Source: an uncultured Nitrospirota bacterium (lineage in GTDB: Bacteria; Nitrospinota; Nitrospinia; SZUA-224). Taken from it: a DNA stretch of 6,154 nucleotides. Position 1 is the first letter of the stretch, and each line of letters opens with the position of its first letter. The notes under the pieces are model-generated. The model did no database searches, had not been told where the DNA came from, and saw only the letters and a program-made list of their open reading frames with translations. Made by a program: the position numbers and the translations under genes. Of this stretch, positions 1 through 6,062 are shown piece by piece. The stretch covers positions 1-6,154 of the forward strand of contig CAJVYE010000073.1 of assembly GCA_913009285.1 (NCBI GenBank), in the 5' to 3' direction.

Positions 1-1106
1 GAGTTGATGTACATCTGAAGCTGGAGAATCTACAGAAGACAGGCTCCTTCAAGATCAGGGGTGCCTACAATAAAATAGCCAACCTAAGACCTTCCCAGAG
101 GAGAAAGGGGGTAGTGGCCGCCTCTGCCGGGAACCATGCACAGGGGGTTGCCTTTGCAGCAGGAAGGTTTGGAATAAAATCTACTATCGTGATGCCTGAG
201 AATGCATCACTTGCCAAACAGGAGGCAACAAGGGGTTATGGTGCAAACCTGATCTTAAAGGGAGATACATATGAAGAGTCCTTCAGGTATGCAAGGGAGA
301 TCGAAAAGAGAAGAGGCGCTATTTTTATCCATGCATTTGATGATGAGGATGTAATAGCAGGTCAGGGAACTATTGGATTTGAGATACTGGATGTCCTACC
401 ATCAGTTGGTACAATTATCGTTCCTATTGGTGGTGGTGGTCTGATCTCTGGTATCTCTATTGCTATCAAGGAGCAGAATCCAGATATTAAGATTATCGGG
501 GTTGAGGCAGAGGGGGCTAGTTCTATCTCCCTCTCAGTAAAAGCAGGAGAGATAAAAGAGATAGAGTCAGTCTCAACCATTGCTGATGGGACGGCCGTCA
601 AAAGGGTGGGCAATATTACCTTCCCCTTGATACAAAGATATGTTGATGATATCGTTACAGTAGAGGAAGAGGAGATAGCCGCGGCCATCTTACTCCTCAT
701 GGAGAGAAAAAAGATCATTGTCGAGGGTGCAGGTGCCCTTCCTCTGGCAGCCCTCCTTCATGGCAAGGTCATGATCAAAGGTAACAGCGTAGTCCTGGTT
801 TTAAGTGGTGGAAATATCGACGTAAATATCATAGAGAGGATAATCGAGAAGGGGCTCGTCAAGTCAGGTAGGCTTGTACGTCTTGAGATAGAGCTAATGG
901 ATGTCCCTGGTACACTTGCTAAATTGACCTTACTTATAGCTAAAAATGGGGCAAATATATTACATATATCACATGACAGGCTTTCCAAAGATGTAACTAT
1001 AGGAAAGACCAAGGTAAGGCTTTCATTGGAGACAAAGGGCTATGAGCATATGAATGATATCCTTAATGACCTGAGGGAAAAGGGATACATGGCTAAGATT
1101 GTGTAA
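1..1106 (+). CDS. ilvA: Threonine dehydratase with C-terminal ACT domain (5' truncated)
   Basis: PLP-dependent enzyme that deaminates threonine (and usually serine) to 2-oxobutanoate (or pyruvate) plus ammonia in the cytoplasm; in many bacteria this is the entry step to isoleucine. The gene enters from the left edge: the reading frame is open from base 3, whose first codons give LKLENLQKTGSFKIRGA. The lysine of SFKIRGA (bases 51-53) is the expected Schiff-base residue for PLP. SAGNHAQG follows at about 120-145, and the glycine-rich phosphate-binding loop GGGGLISG lies near 428-451. From about 868 to the end there is a small ACT-like domain beginning LVRLEIELMDVPGTLAKL, as in the roughly 400-residue catabolic/short form, which could give allosteric control. 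About 367 residues are present, so only some 35 N-terminal residues are missing. ilvA and tdcB cannot be separated by sequence alone. A GTG at 114 is an internal valine, not a start. The HIT gene follows after 69 bases with no terminator seen. Confidence 0.93.
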   Translation, partial: VDVHLKLENLQKTGSFKIRGAYNKIANLRPSQRRKGVVAASAGNHAQGVAFAAGRFGIKSTIVMPENASLAKQEATRGYGANLILKGDTYEESFRYAREIEKRRGAIFIHAFDDEDVIAGQGTIGFEILDVLPSVGTIIVPIGGGGLISGISIAIKEQNPDIKIIGVEAEGASSISLSVKAGEIKEIESVSTIADGTAVKRVGNITFPLIQRYVDDIVTVEEEEIAAAILLLMERKKIIVEGAGALPLAALLHGKVMIKGNSVVLVLSGGNIDVNIIERIIEKGLVKSGRLVRLEIELMDVPGTLAKLTLLIAKNGANILHISHDRLSKDVTIGKTKVRLSLETKGYEHMNDILNDLREKGYMAKIV

Positions 1107-1161
1107 GGAATAGCCCAAAAATTATTTCCATTATGGTGATTTTTATGGTATATATATGTGC

Positions 1162-1170
1162 AAGGAGGTG
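1162..1170 (+). promoter_or_regulatory. Shine-Dalgarno of the HIT gene
   Basis: AAGGAGGTG is close to a perfect anti-16S match and its AGGAGG core lies 7 bases before the ATG at 1176. It decides the start: a GTG at 1158 in the same frame would place this site inside the coding region and add six residues (MQGGGE) that HIT proteins do not have. Confidence 0.85.
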
Positions 1171-1175
1171 GGGAG

Positions 1176-1520
1176 ATGAGTGAATGTATATTCTGTAAAG
1201 TGATCAAAGGTGAGATTCCGGCAGAGAAGGTGTATGAGGATAAGGAGATCATTGTTATTGAGGATGTTAATCCCCAGGCCCCGACTCATCTGTTAATTAT
1301 ACCTAAAAGACATATCCCGACATCAATGGAATTAGAAAGTGGGGATAAAGATATGATTGGTTCCATATTTCTGGTTGCCAATAGAGTGGCAGAGGAGAGA
1401 GGTATTGTTGACTCTGGTTTCAGGGTTGTAATGAATTGCAATGAAGGGGCAGGGCAATCTGTCTTTCATATACATTTTCATCTCCTTGGTGGTCGTAATA
1501 TGAAATGGCCACCGGGTTAA
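1176..1520 (+). CDS. HIT-family purine nucleoside phosphoramidase (Hint-like)
   Basis: Small cytoplasmic histidine-triad protein of 114 residues. Family members hydrolyse the P-N bond of AMP-linked amines (adenosine 5'-phosphoramidates) and related nucleotides. The triad HIHFH is at residues 98-102, and His100 is expected to be the nucleophile forming the AMP adduct. The Hint-type hallmarks are all present: N-terminal CIFCKVIKGEIPAEKVYED with Cys4 and Cys7 (a possible zinc pair), THLLIIPKRHI at 37-47, NEGAGQSVFHIHFHLLGG at 89-106, and the usual C-terminal end WPPG at 111-114, so the protein is complete. It belongs to the hinT/ycfF/PKCI-1 group rather than the longer Fhit or GalT groups. It lies 69 bases after the threonine dehydratase on the same strand and could be cotranscribed with it. 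Its stop codon directly abuts the inverted-repeat element that starts at 1521. The cellular substrate is not evident from context. Confidence 0.93.
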   Translation: MSECIFCKVIKGEIPAEKVYEDKEIIVIEDVNPQAPTHLLIIPKRHIPTSMELESGDKDMIGSIFLVANRVAEERGIVDSGFRVVMNCNEGAGQSVFHIHFHLLGGRNMKWPPG

Positions 1521-1762
1521 TCTGATTTTCGATTTTTGAATGTCGATTTTCGATTTTTAAGAAGGAGACGAAATTCTTCGGAGTGACAGTGCTTGTGTTG
1601 TCATTACGTCTCTTCTGCAATCTACCAGGACAGCATAAGTGCTGTCATTCCTAAAAGATTAGCTGGGTGGCACGGACAAACTTGTTGTCCGTGTCTTGCT
1701 TGATTTTCATTATCATCTCTGCCAGCAGGAGATGTGGTTTTATTCGAAAATCGAAAATCATA
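1521..1762. repeat. MITE-like non-coding element with terminal inverted repeats
   Basis: This stretch fills most of the 274-base gap between the HIT gene and rpe and has no credible gene. Its ends are 21-base imperfect inverted repeats: 1521-1541 and the reverse complement of 1742-1762 match at 19 of 21 bases, with core TGATTTTCGATTTT. A second direct copy of the left core (TCGATTTTCGATTTTTAA) sits at 1543-1560. The interior is a chain of hairpins: 1560-1570 with 1607-1616 (one bulged G) enclosing 1584-1588 with 1599-1603; 1629-1635 with 1640-1646 (GACAGCA/TGCTGTC, loop TAAG); 1671-1679 with 1685-1693 (CACGGACAA/TTGTCCGTG, 9 bp, loop ACTTG); 1714-1719 with 1729-1734 (CATCTC/GAGATG). There is no transposase and no convincing target-site duplication; TAA occurs near both ends but at different offsets. 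Best read as a composite of dispersed intergenic repeats or a MITE-like element; a structured RNA is less likely. Confidence 0.6.
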
Positions 1763-1794
1763 AGAGGTGAGAGTGTATTTTTCAGGGGAAAAAC

Positions 1795-2445
1795 ATGACA
1801 AAGATTGCACCATCTATTTTATCAGCGGATTTTAGCAGGCTAGGTGAGGAGCTTAAAAAGGTAGAGGACGCAGGGGCAGATCTAATCCATATAGATGTAA
1901 TGGATGGCCACTTTGTGCCGAATATCACAATAGGTCCCCTAATTGTAAAGGCGGTCAAGAGATCTACAAAACTCCCTCTTGATGTGCACTTGATGATAGA
2001 TAATCCAGATAGATATATAAAATCATTTGCAGAGGCAGGTGCTGATATCATCACCATTCATATAGAGGTCTGTAATCACCTCCATAGGACAATCCAATGC
2101 ATCAGAGACCTTAATATTAAAGGTGGTGTGGTCCTGAATCCAGCGACCCCCCTTGTTACCCTTGAAGATATCCTTGAGGATGTAGATATTGTACTCCTTA
2201 TGTCTGTTAACCCGGGTTTTGAAGGACAGCAGTTCCTACCTTCTGTATTACCTAAGATTGAGAGGTTAAAAAGGCAGATAGATGAGAGAGATCTGAAGGT
2301 TGAGATTGAGGTAGACGGTGGTATCAAGCTAGATAATGCAGGGGATGTAATAAAGGCAGGGGGTGATATCCTCGTTGCTGGTTCAGCAGTATTCTACAGT
2401 GAGGATTATCATAAGACTATCAAGGGGTTGAGATCAGGATCTTAA
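1795..2445 (+). CDS. rpe: Ribulose-phosphate 3-epimerase
   Basis: Cytoplasmic TIM-barrel enzyme of 216 residues, the usual length, that interconverts D-ribulose 5-phosphate and D-xylulose 5-phosphate in the pentose phosphate pathway (or the Calvin cycle in autotrophs). It opens with the family start [16 protein letters not shown]. The metal-binding and catalytic set is intact: His32 and Asp34 in [12 protein letters not shown], His65 in DVHLMI, and Asp174 in EVDGGI, where Asp34 and Asp174 are the expected acid/base pair. [12 protein letters not shown] (136-147) is the flexible loop and phosphate-gripping region, and [10 protein letters not shown] near the C-terminus completes the phosphate site. 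The ATG at 1795 follows AGGGGAA (1784-1790) at normal spacing and gives the canonical N-terminus. The gene starts 32 bases after the inverted-repeat element, so any promoter must lie in or upstream of that element. A probable terminator lies about 95 bases downstream. Confidence 0.96.
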   Translation: MTKIAPSILSADFSRLGEELKKVEDAGADLIHIDVMDGHFVPNITIGPLIVKAVKRSTKLPLDVHLMIDNPDRYIKSFAEAGADIITIHIEVCNHLHRTIQCIRDLNIKGGVVLNPATPLVTLEDILEDVDIVLLMSVNPGFEGQQFLPSVLPKIERLKRQIDERDLKVEIEVDGGIKLDNAGDVIKAGGDILVAGSAVFYSEDYHKTIKGLRSGS

Positions 2446-2521
2446 CATCTCTCATAGATCATCCTGGAAGAAATTTAATAATACCTAATTTTGACTTTAC
2501 TGCGAAAACCTCAAAACCCGA

Positions 2522-2594
2522 GTAGCCGCAACCTTTAGGTTGCGTAAATGACTGATTTATTGCATTTTTTTTGTAGGCTAAAGCCTGCTGCTAC
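2522..2594. repeat. Paired-hairpin intergenic repeat
   Basis: This forms the core of the 199-base spacer between rpe and the cupin gene. The ends are inverted repeats, GTAGCCGCA (2522-2530) against TGCTGCTAC (2586-2594), matching at 8 of 9 bases. Just inside each end is a tight hairpin: CGCAACC-TTTA-GGTTGCG at 2527-2544 and AGGCT-AA-AGCCT at 2575-2586. The layout, two short GC-rich hairpins facing each other between GTAGC/GCTAC ends, looks like a dispersed repeat rather than a unique regulatory site. The remaining spacer, 2446-2521 and 2595-2634, is AT-rich and I see no gene, tRNA or clear promoter in it. Confidence 0.55.
2541..2572 (+). terminator. Probable Rho-independent terminator after rpe
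   Basis: TGCGTAAAT (2541-2549) pairs with ATTTATTGCA (2555-2564) around a GACTG loop, with one bulged T and one G-T pair, and is followed at once by eight T (2565-2572). The stem is AT-rich and therefore weak, but the layout is right and it lies between rpe and the cupin gene on the coding strand. Its 5' arm shares TGCG (2541-2544) with the neighbouring hairpin 2527-2544, so the two stems cannot both form fully. Confidence 0.45.
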
Positions 2595-2634
2595 CAATTT
2601 AGGTGTTTCTGTAGAGGACTCAATTTTTATTAAT

Positions 2635-2640
2635 GGGGGA
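2635..2640 (+). promoter_or_regulatory. Shine-Dalgarno deciding the cupin start
   Basis: GGGGGA followed by AAAA leads directly to an ATG at 2645. An ATG at 2633 in the same frame overlaps this site and has no good ribosome-binding site of its own at proper distance (the GGA at about 2615 is too far and too short), so the later ATG is preferred. The difference is only four residues. Confidence 0.55.
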
Positions 2641-2644
2641 AAAA

Positions 2645-3019
2645 ATGGATTTAAGCGATAACAATATTAGGAAAAAAATCATACAGGATATTAGACCATG
2701 GGGCAATTTTAAACAATATGTTTATAATGAGGAATGTACGGTTAAGATTATAACGGTAGATCCAAATCAAATGCTCAGTAATCAAGCTCACAAGAAAAGG
2801 GATGAACTTTGGGTTATTATTGATGATGGATTGAGAGTAGAGTTGGATGATAAAATTATAGACCCTAAACCTGGTGATGAAATTGTAATCCCAAGAAATA
2901 CTAAACATAGACTTTCATCACTTGGCAAAAAAGGGAGAGTATTAGAGGTATCATTTGGATATTTTGATGAAAACGATATTGAAAGATTTGATGACATTTA
3001 TGGTCGGAAATTGAAATAG
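2645..3019 (+). CDS. Stand-alone cupin, mannose-6-phosphate isomerase type II-like
   Basis: A 124-residue single-domain cupin that matches the C-terminal isomerase domain of bifunctional type II mannose-1-phosphate guanylyltransferase/mannose-6-phosphate isomerases, without the nucleotidyltransferase half. Family landmarks in order: RPWGNF at 17-22; TVKIITVDP at 32-40; the first cupin motif LSNQAHKKRDELW at 44-56, with Gln47, His49 and Glu54 as likely metal ligands; PGDEIVIP at 76-83; the second cupin motif NTKHRL at 85-90, with His88 as the fourth ligand; and LEVSFGYFDENDIERFDDIYGR at 100-121, typical of this family. The likely reaction is mannose-6-phosphate to fructose-6-phosphate in the cytoplasm. 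That is inferred from family and from the neighbour pgi, which acts on the same fructose-6-phosphate; one base separates the two genes, so translation is probably coupled. Substrate could differ in stand-alone versions. Base composition is more AT-rich than in rpe. Confidence 0.8.
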   Translation: MDLSDNNIRKKIIQDIRPWGNFKQYVYNEECTVKIITVDPNQMLSNQAHKKRDELWVIIDDGLRVELDDKIIDPKPGDEIVIPRNTKHRLSSLGKKGRVLEVSFGYFDENDIERFDDIYGRKLK

Positions 3020-3020
3020 A

Positions 3021-4415
3021 ATGAAGGAAATACTAAGCGTTGATATCGGCCATTTGCTCGATGAAGAAGATACTGCGAACTTTATCTCTTTGTCCACTTT
3101 TAAATCTTTCTGTAAAAGATATAGTACTTCTTTTGATGAAATTCGAATATCTCTTGAAAATAAAACATCACCAATTACTCGTTCATTTTTGACAGAGTCA
3201 TCTTTACCAACTATCAAGGCGATAGCTGAATCTTTATGTGGAAAATACGAAAATATACTCCTCCTTGGTATTGGTGGTTCCACGCTAGGTTTTAGGTCAA
3301 TCATTCAAGCACTTAAAGGCCCTTTTTACAATTTTAAAGCTTTATCACATAAAAGGCCACGTGTATTTGTTCTGGATAATGCGGATCCTATACTGGCAAA
3401 GGATTTGGGAGACCTCCTTAATTTTAAGAAAACAGCCCTCATTTATATAAGCAAGTCTGGATCTACGCCCGAACCAGCAGCAAATTTCATTTATTTTTAT
3501 AAAAAATATAAAGAGGCTGGAGGTTTGCTAAAGGACATAGTTATTATTTGCGACCCAGGTGATACTGGTATAAATCGTATAGTAAAGAATATTGGATGTC
3601 ACATGCTACATATCCCTCCTGATTTGCCGGGCAGATATACAGTTTTATCTCCGGTCGGATTCCTGCCTTCGGAACTTATTGGTATAGATAGCAAAGATTT
3701 GCTAGATGGTGCAGCCCTAATGCATGACACAATTCTTCATACACCACTTAAACAGAATGCTGTGTTTATTTTAGGAACTTGCCTGTCGGAACTTGCCAGC
3801 AAAGGTAAGTCAATTCACGTATTATTCAATTATAGTAATATTCTTTCTGAATTTGGACTTTGGTTTGTACAATTGTGGGCAGAAAGTCTTGGAAAGGAAA
3901 AATCTATAACTGAAAATGTTATTAACGCAGGCACAACACCGCTTGCTGCTTTAGGCGCTACGGATCAACATTCGCTTCTCCAGCTTTTTAAAGAAGGACC
4001 AAATGATAAAGTTTTCGGTTTTATTACAATAAATAATTTTCCATCCGATATTATACTAACCAATGAATTTCCCACTGAGGTGGAATATTCTTACTTTACA
4101 GGGCATACTATGGGTGAGCAGCTGAAGATTGAGCAAATATCAACTGAGATGAGTTTAGTGCAGGCCAAACGTCCTTGCTACCGGCTTGTTCTTCCAGACA
4201 TGTCTGCTCTTACTTTAGGTGCATTGTTCTACTTTATGGAATCACTTGTTATTTTTATTGCCAGGCTTTGGCAGGTTAACCCGTTTGACCAGCCTGGAGT
4301 GGAAGAAGGTAAGAATATGACATATTCTTTAATGGGAAGGAAGGATTACACTTCTAGGCGCTTAGAATATGAAAAACAATTGTCATCATTCAATAGTAAA
4401 CGCCGTATATTTTGA
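3021..4415 (+). CDS. pgi: Glucose-6-phosphate isomerase
   Basis: Cytoplasmic SIS-fold enzyme of 464 residues that interconverts glucose-6-phosphate and fructose-6-phosphate in glycolysis and gluconeogenesis. Motifs in order: GIGGSTLG (83-90); SKSGSTPE (144-151), the sugar-phosphate-binding loop; PGRYTVLSPVG (203-213), corresponding to family signature 1, though with PGRY where GGRF is common; FVQLWAESLGKE (282-293), whose Glu288 is the expected catalytic base; GATDQHSLLQLF (312-323), with His317 for ring opening; and NPFDQPGVEEGK (420-431), signature 2, with the conserved lysine 431. The length fits the shorter bacterial form rather than the roughly 550-residue E. coli form. The ATG starts one base after the cupin stop, indicating coupling. 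Sampled stretches are about 27-32% GC, below rpe and ilvA, and Arg codons include many CGN. The stop lies four bases from the convergent gspN stop, with no terminator between them. Confidence 0.96.
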   Translation: MKEILSVDIGHLLDEEDTANFISLSTFKSFCKRYSTSFDEIRISLENKTSPITRSFLTESSLPTIKAIAESLCGKYENILLLGIGGSTLGFRSIIQALKGPFYNFKALSHKRPRVFVLDNADPILAKDLGDLLNFKKTALIYISKSGSTPEPAANFIYFYKKYKEAGGLLKDIVIICDPGDTGINRIVKNIGCHMLHIPPDLPGRYTVLSPVGFLPSELIGIDSKDLLDGAALMHDTILHTPLKQNAVFILGTCLSELASKGKSIHVLFNYSNILSEFGLWFVQLWAESLGKEKSITENVINAGTTPLAALGATDQHSLLQLFKEGPNDKVFGFITINNFPSDIILTNEFPTEVEYSYFTGHTMGEQLKIEQISTEMSLVQAKRPCYRLVLPDMSALTLGALFYFMESLVIFIARLWQVNPFDQPGVEEGKNMTYSLMGRKDYTSRRLEYEKQLSSFNSKRRIF

Positions 4416-4419
4416 TTTT

Positions 4420-5250
4420 CTAAAATTGTATCTTTGGTTTTTCTATCGTTCCTGCAATCTTGATGGATGAAAAACCACCTATCTTCCTTTTTTTGATTAA
4501 GTTCTTGAGGATACCCATCTCACTCTGATAGGATGGAGACAACTTGAACCTTATATTTACGTTGATAGGGCTTTTAGAAAAATTCCTTCTAAAAAGGATA
4601 TTTCCTCTTACCTCAATGTTTATATCATTCCCTTCCAACTTCAATCCCTTGATCCTGAGGTTATCACGAACAAAATTCACCTCCCCGGTAATCTTATTAT
4701 AATGTATGGTTGGAACAGGTATAGTCATGATTTTTAGGTTTTCAATGCTTCCATTGCCTATATTTATGTCTATCTTTCCCCTCATCACACTCTTTTTCCC
4801 GGGAGAGTAATTACCAATCTCTATGTCTCCTTCTACCCTCCCTGAAAGGGATGAATTGAACAATTCCTCTGCTATTGCATGGTGCTTTTCCAATCTTAAA
4901 TCATCAAAATTTGCATCTATCCATATCTTGTTTCCATTATTAGCACTTTGTATTCCAACTTTTCCGTAAATCTCCCCTCCATAGGCTGCGGTAAAGTACT
5001 TTATCCGTCTAGTCTTTGAAAAGAGTGATGTGAGTTGAAACCTCATTTTTAGTTTATCAGCAGAGAATATGATAATATCTCTATCCCTCGATTCCGTTAT
5101 TATTCGTACATCTTTGAAGGCCATTCCTAAAGGGAAAAGTGGACTAATCTTCTGGATATATACACCCTTGTTAAGTGTATTATTCAATCTATCGATTAGT
5201 CTATCCTTCAACAAATCATAGGGGAAGTAGATATATATCAATATAAGCAA
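4420..5250 (-). CDS. gspN: Type II secretion system protein GspN (start uncertain)
   Basis: Inner-membrane-anchored accessory component of the type II secretion system, of the GspN type found in Desulfobacterota, Leptospira and similar bacteria. Recognised by a hydrophobic N-terminus ending in FPYDLLKDRLIDRLNN, then ISPLFPLGMAFKDVRI (the family's leucine/proline-rich segment), SLSGRVEGDIEI in the middle, a long run of beta-strand-like repeats (GKIDINIGNGSIENLKI, LKLEGNDINIEVRGNI), and a C-terminal SIKIAGTIEKPKIQF. The fold resembles AsmA-like periplasmic proteins. The only bacterial start codon downstream of an in-frame stop is TTG at 5250, which gives 276 residues but cuts the membrane helix in half and has no good ribosome-binding site. 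The same frame continues upstream through LKILGYSFYGFFLLLL, typical of the true N-terminus. It follows gspK in the same direction. The function of GspN in secretion is not firmly known. Confidence 0.8.
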   Translation of the reverse strand: MLILIYIYFPYDLLKDRLIDRLNNTLNKGVYIQKISPLFPLGMAFKDVRIITESRDRDIIIFSADKLKMRFQLTSLFSKTRRIKYFTAAYGGEIYGKVGIQSANNGNKIWIDANFDDLRLEKHHAIAEELFNSSLSGRVEGDIEIGNYSPGKKSVMRGKIDINIGNGSIENLKIMTIPVPTIHYNKITGEVNFVRDNLRIKGLKLEGNDINIEVRGNILFRRNFSKSPINVNIRFKLSPSYQSEMGILKNLIKKRKIGGFSSIKIAGTIEKPKIQF

Positions 5251-5322
5251 GAGGAAGAATCCATAAAATGAATACCCCAGGATCTTAAGTACTATAGTCT
5301 TATTTTATTTATTAAAGATCAT
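5251..5322 (-). other. In-frame N-terminal extension of gspN interrupted by TAA
   Basis: Reading down the minus strand from an ATG at 5322, eight bases after the gspK stop, the frame gives MIFNK, then a TAA (5307-5305), then NKTIVLKILGYSFYGFFLLLL, which joins directly to the gspN frame at 5250. The post-stop part looks like real protein: a lysine-flanked membrane helix as expected for GspN. No ATG, GTG or TTG occurs between the TAA and the TTG at 5250; only rare-type candidates such as CTG (5280-5278), ATC or ATA exist. A GGAGGG in the end of gspK (5344-5339) is 16 bases from the ATG, longer than usual spacing. Confidence 0.65.
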
Positions 5323-5330
5323 ATTTTAAG

Positions 5331-6062
5331 TTACTCTACCCTCCAGTAAACAATCTTTATCTTATCCGTATCCTTATTAAGGACAGCAACTATACGTTTT
5401 CTTATCCCATTAACCTCTCCGGTTGCATCGACAGAATAGTAAGAGCTCGTCTTACCTATCATATCCATAATATTGCACCCTATAAATTGCATCGCTTCAT
5501 TAATGTTCTCAAAGGGTTCATCCTCTCGACGAGCGATGATATCATTTACCATTACATCATCAGCATCATCGCATAGAGCCTCTATCACTTGGGATTCAGC
5601 CGTATTTATATTTATCTTTCCACCCCCATTCACCGGATATACGGTTAAATCTCTCATTAAGTTTAATTGTATTATAGTCCCCTCCTCCGATAAACCCTCG
5701 ATCTTTTCGATAATCTTCTCCTCAATCATACCCTTTATAAGCCTGAGCTCTGAGATTGTATCTAATGGTCCATTTTTACATGGATAGGGTGGATCGAGTG
5801 ATTCATAATAGGATTGTTCTGCATCTTCTGCTGTCACGCTTTCGTCATCCTCATCTGTCCAATCCTGAATATTATTTAGAATATCAATGATTGTATCATC
5901 CTCTTTATCTATTTCCAGGAGGGAGGATAGATACCTCTGGAATACCTTCTCTGTATCTGTTTTTCCCCCTTTTTTTTCTTGAGGTATGTTGTTTATATTA
6001 ATTTTTCTATTCTCATCAACAATAGATACTAAGACACTCCCTTCATCGATGCCTAAAGAAAG
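5331..6062 (-). CDS. gspK: Type II secretion system minor pseudopilin GspK (5' truncated)
   Basis: GspK is the large minor pseudopilin that, with GspI and GspJ, forms the tip of the type II secretion pseudopilus in the inner membrane and periplasm. The 243 genomic residues cover most of the globular domain. Landmarks numbered from the first genomic codon: DENRKININNI at 16-26; QDWTDEDDE at 66-74, the acidic DWxDxD segment; DAEQSYYESLDPPYPCKNGPLDTISELRLIKGM around 80-112 (the family's AE..Y....PPY..KN.P..S..EL pattern); KININTA at 149-155, followed by a helix-hairpin-helix-like region. The N-terminal prepilin peptide and membrane helix, some 60-90 residues, are missing because genomic sequence ends at 6062. 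A GTG at 6077 would seem to start the frame, but it and the next four codons (MLFRS) are encoded by sequencing adapter. gspN follows directly; gspL and gspM are absent from the gap. Confidence 0.9.
   Translation of the reverse strand, partial: LSLGIDEGSVLVSIVDENRKININNIPQEKKGGKTDTEKVFQRYLSSLLEIDKEDDTIIDILNNIQDWTDEDDESVTAEDAEQSYYESLDPPYPCKNGPLDTISELRLIKGMIEEKIIEKIEGLSEEGTIIQLNLMRDLTVYPVNGGGKININTAESQVIEALCDDADDVMVNDIIARREDEPFENINEAMQFIGCNIMDMIGKTSSYYSVDATGEVNGIRKRIVAVLNKDTDKIKIVYWRVE

Noticed and set aside
362..718. 118-codon minus-strand open frame inside ilvA
   Set aside because: It lies fully antisense to a conserved coding region, is serine/isoleucine-rich as typical of shadow frames, and shows no known motif.
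114..1106. GTG at 114 as the start of the threonine dehydratase
   Set aside because: The frame is open to base 3 and encodes the conserved PLP-lysine segment SFKIRGA, so 114 is internal.
1128..1157. Possible promoter before the HIT gene (CCATTATGG palindrome, TATATAT)
   Set aside because: The stretch is simply AT-rich, no matching -35 box at good spacing is visible, and the palindrome is only four base pairs.
1521..1762. CRISPR array or riboswitch in the repeat-rich spacer
   Set aside because: There are no evenly spaced identical repeats with unique spacers, and no recognisable riboswitch core; inverted ends and unrelated hairpins fit a repeat element better.
1420..1813. Two minus-strand open frames over the HIT-rpe spacer
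   Set aside because: Their translations consist of the repeat itself (e.g. KIENRHSKIENQ) and reflect GATTTTCGA repeats, not a protein.
5473..5787. 104-codon plus-strand open frame opposite gspK
   Set aside because: It is antisense to a well-recognised GspK domain and is rich in S/I/F with no motif.
1..6062. A new defence, mobile or biosynthetic system
   Set aside because: All genes belong to known housekeeping or type II secretion families and no unexplained coding region remains.
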